64,000 nucleotides of DNA from Hyphomonas sp. CY54-11-8 (GCF_000682735.1 NZ_AWFD01000036.1:124001-188000); one strand, 5' to 3'. Numbered from the stretch's first letter, positions 17,574-27,278 are shown. The notes: a model not told the origin generated them from the letters alone. Numbers and translations: made by a program.

Positions 17574-18110
17574 ATGCGCACGGATCCGGACCTGGCAGCA
17601 GATGCTGCACGCGGCAGCGAGGCGGCTTTCGCCGAACTCGTCCGCCGCCACCAGGCCCGCGTACGCGGCATGGCCCGGCGCCTGACAGGGTCGGCGAGCG
17701 CCGGTGACGACATTGCCCAGACCACCTTCCTGACGGCCTGGCAGAAGATCGCCACCTATGCCGGCGGCACGTTCAGCGCCTGGATCTGCGCCATCTGCTG
17801 GCGAGAATTCCTCCAGGTCCGCCGCAAGACAAGGCCGGAGATCGAGTTCGACGAAACGGCCGAGATCATTCCCTTTGGCGCGCATGGTTCCCGGCCCAGT
17901 GACCAGCAGGACGACCGGATGGACCTCAGCCGGGCACTGGAAAAACTGACAGAGGCCCAGCGTGTCTGCGTCGTCATGTGCGTCGCCGCCGGCCTCACCC
18001 ACCGCGAAGCGGCCGAAGCCACCGGTTGGCCGCTTGGCACCGTGAAATCCCATGTGTTGCGTGGCGTCGAAGCCCTCCGCAAACACCTTGCGAAGCCCGA
18101 AGTGGCGTGA
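17574..18110 (+). CDS. ECF-family RNA polymerase sigma factor
   Basis: About 178 residues with region 2 (AFAELVRRHQARVRGMARRL, then DDIAQTTFLTAWQKI for -10 recognition) and region 4 (LTEAQRVCVVMCVAAGLTHREAAEATG followed by the LGTVKSHVLRG helix-turn-helix). There is no region 3. The ATG at 17574 has a clear Shine-Dalgarno (GAAGGA); ATG 17526 inside the DUF6249 end is the other possibility. The next gene, 12 bases on, encodes a small membrane protein that may be its anti-sigma factor. Confidence 0.9.
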   Translation: MRTDPDLAADAARGSEAAFAELVRRHQARVRGMARRLTGSASAGDDIAQTTFLTAWQKIATYAGGTFSAWICAICWREFLQVRRKTRPEIEFDETAEIIPFGAHGSRPSDQQDDRMDLSRALEKLTEAQRVCVVMCVAAGLTHREAAEATGWPLGTVKSHVLRGVEALRKHLAKPEVA

Positions 18111-18122
18111 TGGAGTAGAAAC

Positions 18123-18470
18123 ATGCGCGAAGAAGAAACCTTCCAGGACCTGTCCAGCCTGTTCGCGGCCGAAGACCGCGCGCTGGAAGCCAAGCCCTTC
18201 GTGGACGAGGTGATGGGCAAGGTGCGCCGCCGCGCCCTGATGCGCCGGGGCATTTTGCTGGCCGTGGGCGGCATTGGCGCCGTCGTCGCCGCGCTCCAGC
18301 TGCCGGGCCTGCTCGGCGAGTGGGTGACGCTGGACAGCACCGTGACCAAAACGATCTCCTCCGCCCAGCAGCAGGCGGGCCTTCTGGCAACTGCCGATCC
18401 GCTCTGGCTGGGCATTGTCGCGGTGGTCGGTCTGTGCGTCGCCGCCGTCACCACACTGGAACGGACCTAA
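18123..18470 (+). CDS. Small membrane protein, candidate anti-sigma factor
   Basis: 115 residues: a cytoplasmic N-terminal helical segment (FQDLSSLFAAEDRALEA), then two transmembrane helices (about 40-62 and 92-111) with a short periplasmic loop. The position just after an ECF sigma gene and the helical cytoplasmic N-terminus are what is expected of a simple membrane anti-sigma factor. There is no zinc-binding HxxxCxxC motif, so it is not of the ZAS class. Function is inferred from context only. Confidence 0.7.
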   Translation: MREEETFQDLSSLFAAEDRALEAKPFVDEVMGKVRRRALMRRGILLAVGGIGAVVAALQLPGLLGEWVTLDSTVTKTISSAQQQAGLLATADPLWLGIVAVVGLCVAAVTTLERT

Positions 18471-18501
18471 AGACCACACGACAGGTGAGCGGAGAAAACC
18501 C

Positions 18502-18990
18502 ATGATACGCCTCCGCCCGATGCTGGACAGCGAGTTCGCTGACTATGTCGCCTATTTCGTTCCTGACTATGCCGCGGAGATCTCCGCGAATTATGATCAG
18601 GACATGGACAGCGCGCTGGCGAGCGCGAAACGGGACGTCGAGCGTGATTTGCCTCTGGGCGCCGATACACCGGGACAGGACCTTTTATGCATCATTGGCG
18701 AAGACGGCGCCGCCACGCTCGGCTATCTCTGGTGCAAGCCGGATAAAGACGGCCCCTGCGTTTTCATCAGCGACTTCTACATTCTTCCAGCCCATCGCGG
18801 AAAGGGCTACGCCAAAGCCGCCCTGACAGCTCTGGAGGAGATGTATGCCAAGACAGGTCACAGCGAAGTCCGGCTGCGGGTCGCCTCGGATAATGACATC
18901 GCTCAAAACCTGTACCGGAGTGCCGGCTTCTCTCCGACGGGTATCAATATGAGGAAAGCCTTCGGCAGAGCCACCCCGGAGCGGAGCTGA
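18502..18990 (+). CDS. GNAT-family N-acetyltransferase
   Basis: 162 residues. The acetyl-CoA site is visible as ISDFYILPAHRGKGYAKAAL (motif A, Q/RxxGxG/A as RGKGYA) followed by LRVASDNDIAQNLYRSAGF (motif B). The substrate is unknown. GGAGA lies eight bases before the ATG. It follows the sigma/anti-sigma pair and could be transcribed with it. Confidence 0.88.
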   Translation: MIRLRPMLDSEFADYVAYFVPDYAAEISANYDQDMDSALASAKRDVERDLPLGADTPGQDLLCIIGEDGAATLGYLWCKPDKDGPCVFISDFYILPAHRGKGYAKAALTALEEMYAKTGHSEVRLRVASDNDIAQNLYRSAGFSPTGINMRKAFGRATPERS

Positions 18991-19516
18991 CCTTTCTTCC
19001 AGCACGTTTGCCCGGAAACGCTCTCGCATTCCGGCAAAATCATAAAACCTGGAGAGGCTCAGCCGCTATCGTTCCACGCCACGGCGAGCGCTTCATTAAG
19101 GCGTACACTGAGGACCTGCCAGAAGCTCTCGGCGAGCCGGCCCGCGCAGAAGCGTGGCACAGCCTGAAGACTGACCGGCGTTATCTCACCTGCCGTCCGC
19201 CAGCGGTGCAGCGCCCGCGCCGTCTCCACCGCCTCTGAAAGAAAATCGCCTGTCTCATCCATGCAGAAGAGGACGGAGGCGATGCGAAACTGTCGGACTC
19301 AAGCACGCAGATGTGTTGTGGGTGTTGGGTTTGGGGGTGGATGGAACGGGATCTGTCCACGGAACCGGCCAACAAGATGGCAGGAGACATCCGCGGCAGG
19401 CCTGGAAGTCTCACAGGCTGTCCGCTCTTGTAAATGCAGTCCGCCAATTCCACTTATTGTGACGCCGGTCAAACCGACGATCCCCGCACCGGTGACAGGC
19501 TTTCTCGGCGGAATCC
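18991..19516. other. 526-base stretch with no supportable gene
   Basis: No frame shows a recognisable domain or a convincing ribosome-binding site. A 67-codon minus-strand frame (19059-19262) has protein-like composition but no Shine-Dalgarno and no family I know. A G-rich plus-strand run (19318-19344) has three tracts of three or more G. It could be a decayed gene between two unrelated units. Confidence 0.5.
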
Positions 19517-20473
19517 ATGGACATTGCACTTCTGATTGTCGGCGGCCTTCTGGGCCTTGTTTTTGGCGGTGACCTACTTGTTCGCGGCGCTGTTGACCTG
19601 GCCCGCAGGGTCGGTCTGTCGCCGCTCGTGATCGGCCTCACCCTTGTTGGCTTCGGCACGTCCACACCCGAACTGGTGACCAGCCTGCAAGCCGCTTTTG
19701 TCGGCTCCCCCGGTATTGCGGTGGGCAATGTGGTCGGCAGCAACATCGCTAACATTCTGCTCATCCTCGGCGTCGCTGCATTGCTCGCGCCTGTCATTAT
19801 CGACAAGGCAGCCTTCCGGCGGGACGGAACAGTGCTTGTCCTTTCCACACTCATGTGTCTGGGCGCGGCCCTGTTCGGGCGGTTTACACCGGCGATCGGG
19901 GCCTTCTTTGTCCTGACATTGATGGCCTATCTCGTCTTCACTCTTCTCAATGAACGGCTGGCGAGCGCCTCGAAGCCAGAAGTTGAAGTCGTTGGCGAAC
20001 GGCAAGTACAATCTGGTAGCGTCTGGAAGGACCTCGCTTTTATCGCGGCCGGTCTCGCGCTCACGATCCTTGGCGCCCGTTTTCTGGTGTTCGGCGCCAT
20101 CGAGGTCGCTCAGGCCTTCAAGGTTTCTGAAGCGGTCATCGGCCTTACTATCGTCGCCGTCGGCACATCCCTGCCGGAACTGGTCACGACCATTGCCGCC
20201 GCCCGCCGTGGCCAATCCGACATCGCGTTCGGCAACATTGTCGGCAGCAACATTTTCAACGTCTTGTTCATTCTCGGCACAACCGCCCTCATTCATCCCA
20301 TCGCGGTACCGGCCTCTATCGCCACATTTGACATCTGGGTGATGACAGGCGTGACCGCACTTTTACTTCTGGTTGCCGTGACGCGCTGGCGCATCAGCCG
20401 GGTCGAAGGCGCAATCCTTCTTGGTGCCTATGTGGCCTACAGCGTCTGGCTCGGCTCGATGGCCGGTTTGTAG
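19517..20473 (+). CDS. Calcium/sodium antiporter (CaCA family, YrbG-like)
   Basis: 318 residues, about ten transmembrane helices in two inverted halves. The two alpha-repeats are seen as GFGTSTPELVTS (45-56) with GNVVGSNIANI (70-80), and AVGTSLPELVTT with GNIVGSNIFNV in the second half; these carry the ion-binding Glu and Ser/Asn residues. It exchanges Ca2+ for Na+ or H+ across the inner membrane. A loop rich in charged residues separates the halves. Confidence 0.93.
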   Translation: MDIALLIVGGLLGLVFGGDLLVRGAVDLARRVGLSPLVIGLTLVGFGTSTPELVTSLQAAFVGSPGIAVGNVVGSNIANILLILGVAALLAPVIIDKAAFRRDGTVLVLSTLMCLGAALFGRFTPAIGAFFVLTLMAYLVFTLLNERLASASKPEVEVVGERQVQSGSVWKDLAFIAAGLALTILGARFLVFGAIEVAQAFKVSEAVIGLTIVAVGTSLPELVTTIAAARRGQSDIAFGNIVGSNIFNVLFILGTTALIHPIAVPASIATFDIWVMTGVTALLLLVAVTRWRISRVEGAILLGAYVAYSVWLGSMAGL

Positions 20474-20488
20474 CGTAGCTGCCTTTTT

Positions 20489-20581
20489 TCAGCGGGACGG
20501 AGGATTCTTCCACGCCATGCCTTCCAGCAGGGGCTTGGACTCGCAGAGCTGCAGACTGGCGATGCCTGTAATGAAGGCGAA
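20489..20581 (-). pseudogene. Degenerate duplicate of the 3' end of maf
   Basis: Read on the minus strand this segment encodes AFITGIASLQLCESK followed by PLLEGMAWKNPPSR and a stop, which aligns with the C-terminus of the intact Maf at 22526-23125 (AFVTGI...LPLYETK, ALLEGMGWKNPP) with about eight residues missing after TGI. By hand, 41 of 50 bases match in the block from the shared TTCTTCCAC to GCAG. No start or other part of maf is present. It marks an old rearrangement around the permease gene. Confidence 0.8.
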
Positions 20582-20701
20582 GGTACGAGCACAAGTCACG
20601 AGACGCATTAGCGCTTTTGATTGACGAACTGGCGGGTCCGCTGAACAAAATACTGGAACCGAGGGCGATCCAGCCTCCGGTTTGTCGACGGATTCTGTTG
20701 A

Positions 20702-22522
20702 ATGAGTTCCTTGTTTTCAGAACCGGCAATCGAGATCGCCATCGTTCTGTTGCTGGTGGTGGTGGTCTTCTTTGGCTTCATAAAGGAAAGGTTTCCGGCT
20801 GACGTCACCGCGCTCCTGGCGATGGGGGCGTTGCTGCTCACCGGCATTTTGACCACCGAGGACGCGCTCGGCGTCTTCTCCAATTCGGCACCGATCACGA
20901 TCGGCGCCATGTTTGTTCTTTCAGCCGCGCTGGAACGCACGGGCGTCATCGATGCGGGCGGCCGCCTGGTTTCCCGGCTGGCCACGAAAACCTCCCCCGT
21001 CATCGCCGTCATTGCGATGATGACGGGCGTGATCGTCCTGTCCGCATTCATCAATAACACGCCTGTCGTTGTCATTCTTATCCCCGTGGCGATGAGCCTG
21101 GCGAAAAGCATCGGGGTATCCGCATCAAAGCTGCTGATCCCGCTCTCGTTCGCCTCCATCTTCGGGGGGACCACCACGCTGATCGGGACATCGACGAACA
21201 TTCTTGTAGACGGCGTTTCCCAGACCAACGGCCTTGCGCCTTTCGGCATGTTCGAGATTACCGGCGCCGGCCTCTGCCTGGCCCTGGCTGGCGCGGTCTA
21301 CATCGCCATTGTCGGCCCCTTCCTGCTGCCCGTACGCGAGACGCTCGCCGCCATGCTGCCTGACAGCAAGGAGCGTCGCTTCATCGCCCAGATCCTGATC
21401 CCGATCGATTCCCCTCTGGTCGGCAAACAGCTGTCCGAGACGGGGTTCACCGCCGGGAAAGGCTATACGATCGTGGACGTATTTCGCGAAGGCCAGTCCC
21501 TGCGGGCGGACCTGACGTCGATCAGGCTCAAAGGAGGCGACCGGGTCGTGCTGCGTTCACCTGTGGCAGAGATGCTGACGCTCCGCGAGGCTGGAAGCGT
21601 TGCCATCGGTGCGCAAGCCAATGCCCGGCCGAGCTTCGAACCGGTTCAGACCAGTGAGACGGTCATCATGGAGGGCGTGATCGGCCCTCAGTCCCGCCTG
21701 ATTGGCCGCCGCCTTGAAGGGCTGGGCCTCGCCCGGTTGTACGGCGTCTACGTGCTCGCAATCCATCGGCGCGGAGAGAACATGGCACCGCAGATGGGGA
21801 ACCTGTTCTTTGAGGTGGGTGACACGGTCCTGATCGAAGGGCCTGCCAAGGGCGTGCGGCAGGTTTTCGAAGAAGGCGATTTCAACAATCTCACCCAGAC
21901 GTCCGAGAAGGCCATCAAGCGGGACAAGGCCCCGATTGCGGTCGCAGCCGTTCTGCTAGTCATGGGACTTGCTGCGATTGAAGTCCTGCCGATTGTGGCC
22001 CTGGCCATCATCGCTGCGACGGCTGTCGTCGCGACCGGCTGCCTCGATCACAAAGAGGCCTACAAGTCCATCCAGTGGGACATCCTGATGTTGATCTTCG
22101 GCATGCTCGCGCTGGGCATTGCCATGGACAAGACCGGCGCTGCCGAGCTGATCGTCAATAGTCTCGTCGCGCTGACGGGGGGGCTCGGCCCGATCTACAT
22201 CCTCGCTGCGCTCTACCTGATCACTTCCATCCTTACAGAGATCATCAGCAACACTGCGGCGGCGATCCTGCTCACGCCGATAGCCATCGGTCTCGCCGAA
22301 CAGTTCGGCATTGATGCGAGGCCTTTTGTGGTGGCGGTCATGTTTGCGGCAAGCGCAAGCTTCGCCACACCGATCGGTTATCAGACGAATACGCTGGTCT
22401 ATACAGCAGGCGGCTATCGCTTCGCGGATTTTTTGAAGATCGGACTTCCGCTGAACATCGTCATGCTGGTGGTCGCGGTTTTCGTCATTCCGGCATTCTG
22501 GCCGCTGGCTCCTGCTGAATAG
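20702..22522 (+). CDS. SLC13/DASS-type permease with central RCK-C (TrkA-C) domains
   Basis: 606 residues. An N-terminal membrane half (about 1-225) contains SAFINNTPVVVILIPV and the TTTLIGTSTNI motif characteristic of the DASS/ArsB-like fold. Two TrkA-C domains follow (about 225-390; IPIDSPLVGKQLSETGF and GPQSRLIGRRLEGLGL), then a second membrane half with SNTAAAILLTPIA and TPIGYQTNTLVY. Such proteins move anions such as sulfate, phosphate or dicarboxylates with Na+ or H+; the RCK-C domains probably sense a ligand. The gene ends three bases from convergent maf and is flanked on its other side by a maf remnant. Confidence 0.92.
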   Translation: MSSLFSEPAIEIAIVLLLVVVVFFGFIKERFPADVTALLAMGALLLTGILTTEDALGVFSNSAPITIGAMFVLSAALERTGVIDAGGRLVSRLATKTSPVIAVIAMMTGVIVLSAFINNTPVVVILIPVAMSLAKSIGVSASKLLIPLSFASIFGGTTTLIGTSTNILVDGVSQTNGLAPFGMFEITGAGLCLALAGAVYIAIVGPFLLPVRETLAAMLPDSKERRFIAQILIPIDSPLVGKQLSETGFTAGKGYTIVDVFREGQSLRADLTSIRLKGGDRVVLRSPVAEMLTLREAGSVAIGAQANARPSFEPVQTSETVIMEGVIGPQSRLIGRRLEGLGLARLYGVYVLAIHRRGENMAPQMGNLFFEVGDTVLIEGPAKGVRQVFEEGDFNNLTQTSEKAIKRDKAPIAVAAVLLVMGLAAIEVLPIVALAIIAATAVVATGCLDHKEAYKSIQWDILMLIFGMLALGIAMDKTGAAELIVNSLVALTGGLGPIYILAALYLITSILTEIISNTAAAILLTPIAIGLAEQFGIDARPFVVAVMFAASASFATPIGYQTNTLVYTAGGYRFADFLKIGLPLNIVMLVVAVFVIPAFWPLAPAE

Positions 22523-22525
22523 CGC

Positions 22526-23125
22526 TCAGCCCTCCCGGGATATGGGAGGGTTCTTCCACCCCATCCCCTCGAGCAGGGCCTTGGTCTCATAGAGCGGCAG
22601 TCCGACAATCGCCGTGTAGCTGCCGTTGATGCCGGTGACGAAAGCGCCGGCGGCGCCCTGGATGCCGTAGCCGCCGGCCTTGCCCTTCCAGTCGCCGCTG
22701 GCGACGTAATCGGCGATGTCCCGGTCGGTGAGGCGTTTGAATTTCACGCGGGCGAGCACGGTGCGGGCGCTGAAGCGGCCATCGGGCGCGCGCACCGCGA
22801 TGCCAGTGATGCACTGGTGCGCCCGGCCGGAGAGGAGCCGCAGGAAGGCCTCGGCCTCGGCCGCGTCGGCGGCTTTCTCAAGGTTCCGGCTGCCCAGCGC
22901 GACGACCGTGTCGGCGGCCAGAACAAAGCCCTCTTCGGGGCAGGCCAGCGCCTTTTCGCGCGCAAGCCGTTCAGCCAGCGCGCGCGGGCTTTCGTCCTTG
23001 CGGCGGGTTTCGTCGATGTCTGTGGGGCAGATGGCGTCCGGCACAATGCCGATCTGGGCGAGCAGTTGCTGCCGCCGGGGGCTTGCGCTGGCAAGGATGA
23101 GCCGCGCGGCCCCGGTGGACGCCAT
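22526..23125 (-). CDS. maf: Maf-family nucleoside triphosphate pyrophosphatase
   Basis: 199 residues. The start ARLILASASPRRQQLL has the SxSPRR substrate loop, and VLAADTVVALG carries the catalytic Asp region, then GYGIQGAAGAFVTGINGSYTAIVGLP. Maf enzymes hydrolyse non-canonical or methylated NTPs and stop their incorporation. It begins five bases after the infA stop, the usual alphaproteobacterial infA-maf order. Confidence 0.95.
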   Translation of the reverse strand: MASTGAARLILASASPRRQQLLAQIGIVPDAICPTDIDETRRKDESPRALAERLAREKALACPEEGFVLAADTVVALGSRNLEKAADAAEAEAFLRLLSGRAHQCITGIAVRAPDGRFSARTVLARVKFKRLTDRDIADYVASGDWKGKAGGYGIQGAAGAFVTGINGSYTAIVGLPLYETKALLEGMGWKNPPISREG

Positions 23126-23130
23126 GACGC

Positions 23131-23349
23131 TTACTTGAAGCGGTAGGTGATGCGGCCCTTGGTCAGGTCATAGGGCGTCATCTCGACCATCACTTTGTCG
23201 CCGGTCAGCACGCGGATGCGGTTCTTGCGCATCTTGCCGGCCGTGTGGGCGATGATCTCGTGGTCATTTTCGAGTTTCACGCGGAAGGTCGCGTTCGGCA
23301 GCAATTCCACTACCGTTCCCTCGAATTCAATCAGTTCTTCCTTCGACAT
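23131..23349 (-). CDS. infA: Translation initiation factor IF-1
   Basis: 72 residues, the full length of IF-1, with the S1/OB-fold sequence [35 protein letters not shown] and the end KGRITYRFK. It binds the ribosomal A site during initiation. It is followed at once by maf. Confidence 0.97.
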   Translation of the reverse strand: MSKEELIEFEGTVVELLPNATFRVKLENDHEIIAHTAGKMRKNRIRVLTGDKVMVEMTPYDLTKGRITYRFK

Positions 23350-23475
23350 GCAGTCTCCAAAACAGGACGGTCCAACGCGCCGCCATCCGTTGATTTAGGG
23401 TGCGCCTTAGCGCTTTGCATGGATTCCGGCAAGGATTCGAGTCATCCGGCGGCCTCTCTGACCGCCCCTGCCCCC

Positions 23476-23516
23476 AAAAACGCAACCGGATGAGAGGCGG
23501 AAAACCTCTCATCCGG
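23476..23516 (-). terminator. Rho-independent terminator after the tautomerase gene
   Basis: A perfect 12-base inverted repeat, CCGGATGAGAGG with CCTCTCATCCGG, around a 7-base loop; on the minus strand it is followed by TTGCGTTTTT. It separates the tautomerase gene from infA. Confidence 0.9.
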
Positions 23517-23551
23517 CGCGGGGGAACTATGCTCGCGGGGACTGGTTAAGG

Positions 23552-23776
23552 TCAGGCCGCGTTGGCTGTCGCCAGGGCGTGGACATCCGCCGCTTTGAGC
23601 ACCTGGCCGCCAATGGCCCAGTCGCCCTGTTCGACTTCCATGACGCGGACCCAGGTCACCGGGCGCATCGCTTCGCCTTCCACAGCGACCATGGCGTCGG
23701 TGACGCGCTCGATCAGGTCTTGCTTCTGGGCTGGGGTGAAGACGTCTTTGATCACATCGATCGTAACGAGAGGCAT
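23552..23776 (-). CDS. 4-oxalocrotonate tautomerase-family enzyme
   Basis: 74 residues from ATG 23776, so Pro-2 becomes the N-terminal catalytic proline after Met removal ([13 protein letters not shown]). The frame could begin at 23815, but that would bury the proline. The rest follows the small tautomerase beta-alpha-beta fold with [18 protein letters not shown]. The substrate is not predictable. It is divergent from the winged-helix regulator and has its own terminator. Confidence 0.88.
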   Translation of the reverse strand: MPLVTIDVIKDVFTPAQKQDLIERVTDAMVAVEGEAMRPVTWVRVMEVEQGDWAIGGQVLKAADVHALATANAA

Positions 23777-23918
23777 GTTGATTTCCTTTTGTTTTTTGTC
23801 AGGGGCCAGGACCATCCCGGCGCCGATGAGTTGAACTTACGGCAGGCCGCCCGGGCAGAATTGGAGAGGGTCTGGAGAATTTGTGGAGAAATTCCGGATT
23901 CCGTCTAGTCTGGCCCGG

Positions 23919-25493
23919 ATGATCTATCTTTTTGAAGATTTCGAACTGGATCAGGCCAGGTTCGAGTTGCGGCGCGGAGGAGAAACGCTGCCGACCGAAC
24001 CGCAGGTTTTGTCGCATCTCCTCCTGCTGGCGGAGAACCATGACCGACTGGTGAGCAAGGACGAGATCATCGACAAGATCTGGGATGGACGGGCAGTGTC
24101 GGATTCGGCCCTGTCCAGCCGCATCAAGTCCGCCCGCAAACTGCTGGGCGACGATGGGCGGGCCCAGCGCCTGATCCGCACGGTGCATGGGGTCGGCTTC
24201 CGCTTCGCGGTCGAACCGGAATTCCGGGGGGCTGAGACGCCCGTCGCGACAGTGACCGAAACGGTCATCGAAACGGCGGATGCCGCACCGGAGGCCCCGG
24301 TCTCGGGCAGCAAGCCCTCCATTGCCGTGCTGCCCTTCCGGCTGATCGGCATCGCGGGCGAGTATGCGCCGATGGCGGATGCCCTGCCACATGAGCTGAT
24401 CACCAGCCTGTCGCGCCTGCGCTGGCTGTTCGTCATCGCGCGCGGGTCGACCTTCCGCTTCCGGAGCACTGAGCCGGATGTGCGGAATATCGGCGAGGTG
24501 CTGAACGTCGGCTATGTACTTTCCGGCGCGGTGGAGATCATCGGATCGCGCATGAAGGTGACCGTCGAACTGGCCGAAACGAAGGATGGCGGCGTGCTGT
24601 GGGGCGAGCAGTATGCCGGAGAGATCGGCGATGTTCACGAGTTCAGGGAACAGATCGTCTCAGCGGTCGTGTCGGAGCTCGACGTGCATATCCCGCTCAA
24701 TGAGGCGCGCATGGCGAGGGCTCTGCCCGCCACCAGCCTTGATGCCTGGTCGGCCTATCATCTCGGCCTCAACCACATGTTCCGCTTCACCCGGAAGGAC
24801 AATGAGATCGCCCAGGGCCTGTTCCGGCAGGCGCTGGAACGCGTACCGGATTTCACGCGTGCCCATGCCGGCATGTCCTTTACCCGCTTCCAGAACGCTT
24901 TCCTTCACTACGTTCCGGACACGGATGCAGAGATCGCCGGGGCGCGTGCCTCGGCCGAGCAAGCCATGGCCTGCGATCCGATGGATCCGTTTGCCAACCT
25001 GGTGATGGGCCGTACCCATTGGATCGAGAAAGACCTCGACGGATCCTATCACTGGCTGGACAGGGCGGTGTCCCTCAATCCCAATTATGCACAGGCGGTG
25101 TATCTTCGCGCCCTGTCGCAAACCATGTCGGGGCGCGGCGTGGAAGGCGAACAGGATGTCGATCTCGCGATCCGCCTCAGCCCGCTGGATCCATTGCATT
25201 ATGCCATGCTCTCGACGCGTGGCCTGACCCACCTTCTCCGGGATCATCACCAGGAAGCGACCCTTTGGGCTGAACGGGCCGTGCGTACGCCGGGGGCCCA
25301 TGTCCACATCACAGTCATCGCAGGCATGGCCCGCAAACTGGCAGGTGATGATGAGGCCGCAAACCGCTGGATAGAACTGGCCCGGCAGCGCGATCCGGAT
25401 ATCAGCGTGGAAGGCTTCTTCAGCGCCTTCCCCTTCAACGACCCGGTCCAACGGGCCAAAATCGAAAATGCGCTGAAGTCGTTGGGTCTCTAG
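23919..25493 (+). CDS. CadC-like regulator: OmpR-type winged helix plus TPR domain
   Basis: 524 residues from ATG 23919; a GTG at 23883 with GGAG upstream is an alternative. Residues 1-95 are an OmpR/PhoB winged helix ([19 protein letters not shown], recognition helix in [17 protein letters not shown], wing [10 protein letters not shown]). A proline/glutamate-rich linker leads to a segment [10 protein letters not shown], typical of the adenylate-cyclase/TolB-like associated region, and then several TPR-like helices to the C-terminus. There is no transmembrane helix, so it is a cytoplasmic variant. Its target is unknown, but the divergent tautomerase gene is the closest candidate. The end overlaps the UPF0262 gene by four bases. 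Confidence 0.85.
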   Translation: MIYLFEDFELDQARFELRRGGETLPTEPQVLSHLLLLAENHDRLVSKDEIIDKIWDGRAVSDSALSSRIKSARKLLGDDGRAQRLIRTVHGVGFRFAVEPEFRGAETPVATVTETVIETADAAPEAPVSGSKPSIAVLPFRLIGIAGEYAPMADALPHELITSLSRLRWLFVIARGSTFRFRSTEPDVRNIGEVLNVGYVLSGAVEIIGSRMKVTVELAETKDGGVLWGEQYAGEIGDVHEFREQIVSAVVSELDVHIPLNEARMARALPATSLDAWSAYHLGLNHMFRFTRKDNEIAQGLFRQALERVPDFTRAHAGMSFTRFQNAFLHYVPDTDAEIAGARASAEQAMACDPMDPFANLVMGRTHWIEKDLDGSYHWLDRAVSLNPNYAQAVYLRALSQTMSGRGVEGEQDVDLAIRLSPLDPLHYAMLSTRGLTHLLRDHHQEATLWAERAVRTPGAHVHITVIAGMARKLAGDDEAANRWIELARQRDPDISVEGFFSAFPFNDPVQRAKIENALKSLGL

Positions 25494-25978
25494 CCTGCTG
25501 CCCGAGCCTGGCCCGCATGGAGGGCACAGATCAGGGTGAACAGGCGCCGGGCGGTCAGGAAATCGATCTCGACCTTGCCCTGCAGACGTTCTGCCAGAAG
25601 CTCCGAGCCTTCATTGTGAACACCGCGCCGGGCCATGTCGATCGCTTCGATCTGGTGCGGCGACTGGGTGCGGATCGCATCGTAATAGCTGTCGCAGATC
25701 ATGAAATAATCGCGGATCACGCCCCGGAACGGGTTCAGCGACAGGATGAAGGTGTGAACGTCCTTGCCGTGCTCGTCGCGCACAGCGAAGACGAGGCGCC
25801 GCTCAACCTTGGATAGGACCAGGATGAACGGGCCCTCGCCGTGCTCCGGCAGGGCGAAGCTGTTCTGTTCGATCAGGTCGAAGATGGCGACACGGCGCTC
25901 ATGCTCGGCGTCAGGCCCCGAGGCGCCCAGCGTGTCTTCGTCGATCTCGACAGCGATGAGGCGGTTCTTATCCGACAT
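25490..25978 (-). CDS. UPF0262 family protein
   Basis: 162 residues from ATG 25978. The block [34 protein letters not shown] is characteristic of UPF0262, a protein of unknown function found almost only in Alphaproteobacteria next to hisD. The start overlaps the end of hisD by 11 bases, which indicates co-translation. A longer frame from 26077 would run well into hisD and is not likely. Confidence 0.9.
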   Translation of the reverse strand: MSDKNRLIAVEIDEDTLGASGPDAEHERRVAIFDLIEQNSFALPEHGEGPFILVLSKVERRLVFAVRDEHGKDVHTFILSLNPFRGVIRDYFMICDSYYDAIRTQSPHQIEAIDMARRGVHNEGSELLAERLQGKVEIDFLTARRLFTLICALHAGQARAAG

Positions 25979-27278
25979 CACCGGTTCCTGCGTTAGACCG
26001 GATGGAGATGGAGCGCGCATGCGCCGGCAGGCGCTCTGCTTCGGCAAGGCGCAGGGCCGCCGGGGCCAGCGCGGCAAAGCCTTCGGCGCTCGCGCGCTGC
26101 ACGCTCATGCGCTTCAGGAAGTCATAAAGACCGAGGCCAGAAGAGAAACGCGCCGCGCGGCTGGTGGGCAGCACGTGGTTCGAACCGGTAACATAGTCGC
26201 CCAGCGCTTCCGGCGTGTGGTGGCCGAGGAACACTGCCCCGGCATGGCGGATCTTCGGCAGCATGGCGTCGGGGTCAGCCACGGCGAGCTCGACGTGCTC
26301 CGCGGCGATGCGGTTGGCGATGGTGGCGGCCTCGTCCAGGTCGCGCGCGAAGATGATTGCCCCGTGAGACGACCAGGACCGGGCCGCGCGCTCGCCCGTG
26401 GCCAGCGTTTTCAACTGCTTGTCCACAGCGTTATCCACAGCCCTGCCCACAGCCTCATCCACAGCAATCAGGATCGACTGGGAGGATGGGTCGTGCTCGG
26501 CCTGGCTGAGCAGGTCTGCCGCGATCCAGTCCGGATTTGCGGTCTCGTCCGCGATGACGAGGATTTCCGAGGGCCCCGCAATCGTGTCGATGCCGACGCG
26601 GCCGAAGACCTGGCGCTTGGCTTCAGCAACGAAGGCGTTGCCCGGCCCGACAATCTTGTCGACCGGTTTCAGCCGCCCGGCCCCGAAGGCCAGCGCACCG
26701 ACCGCCTGTGCCCCGCCGAGCGGGTAGAATTCGTCGACCCCTGCCCGCAGGGCCGCATAGGCCACAGCGGGGGCCATCTCGCCCTTCGGTGCCGGGGCGA
26801 CCATGACGATCCGGTCCACGCCTGCGATCTTGGCCGGAACGGTGTTCATGAGCACGGAGGACGGGTAGCTCGCCCGTCCGCCCGGGACATAGACGCCGAC
26901 GCTTTCCAGCGACGTCCAGCGCCAGCCAAGCTCGACGCCAGCCTCATCCGTAAACGAATGGTCTTCCGGGCGCTGGGCGCTGTGATAGGCGGCGATGCGA
27001 TCATGGGCGAAATCGATGGCGGCTTTCAGGTCTGCCGGGCATTCGGCGGCCAGCGCAGCAAGGTCCACATTGTCGGACTGCAGCGTGGTCGGGTCGATCT
27101 GCAGCTCGTCGAACTGGGCCGTATAGCGGGCCACAGCCTCACCGCCGCGGACTTCCACCTCATCCAGGATCTTCGCAACGATGCCGCCTACGTCATGGCC
27201 ATCCGCCCGCTGTTCCCCAAGGAAGCGGCTGAACCGGGTCTCGAAATCCGGTGCGGATGTGCTGAATGTACGGGCCAT
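25968..27278 (-). CDS. hisD: Histidinol dehydrogenase
   Basis: 436 residues from ATG 27278, the usual length. It oxidises L-histidinol to histidine in two NAD+ steps. Seen motifs: [18 protein letters not shown], the signature [33 protein letters not shown], the catalytic SQAEHDP and the zinc/active-site end SNHVLPT. Between residues about 270 and 290 a four-unit A-V-D-x helix repeat is encoded by a 12-base tandem repeat. No other histidine gene is near, the normal alphaproteobacterial layout. Confidence 0.96.
   Translation of the reverse strand: MARTFSTSAPDFETRFSRFLGEQRADGHDVGGIVAKILDEVEVRGGEAVARYTAQFDELQIDPTTLQSDNVDLAALAAECPADLKAAIDFAHDRIAAYHSAQRPEDHSFTDEAGVELGWRWTSLESVGVYVPGGRASYPSSVLMNTVPAKIAGVDRIVMVAPAPKGEMAPAVAYAALRAGVDEFYPLGGAQAVGALAFGAGRLKPVDKIVGPGNAFVAEAKRQVFGRVGIDTIAGPSEILVIADETANPDWIAADLLSQAEHDPSSQSILIAVDEAVGRAVDNAVDKQLKTLATGERAARSWSSHGAIIFARDLDEAATIANRIAAEHVELAVADPDAMLPKIRHAGAVFLGHHTPEALGDYVTGSNHVLPTSRAARFSSGLGLYDFLKRMSVQRASAEGFAALAPAALRLAEAERLPAHARSISIRSNAGTGDVG
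26419..26466. repeat. Four-unit 12-base tandem repeat inside hisD
   Basis: Units are TTGTCCACAGCG, TTATCCACAGCC, CTGCCCACAGCC and TCATCCACAGCA. The second starts with TTATCCACA, the consensus DnaA box. On the minus strand the units encode A-V-D/G-x repeats in a helix of HisD. Confidence 0.85.

Noticed and set aside
19059-19262. 67-codon minus-strand frame as a gene
   Set aside because: No Shine-Dalgarno, no recognisable family and overlapping open frames on the other strand.
19318-19344. G-quadruplex in the gap before the antiporter
   Set aside because: Only three tracts of three or more G are present; the fourth has two, so a stable four-stranded form is doubtful.
26419-26466. Replication origin from the DnaA-box-like repeats
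   Set aside because: Only one exact box, no AT-rich unwinding region, no dnaA, hemE or parAB nearby, and it lies inside hisD.
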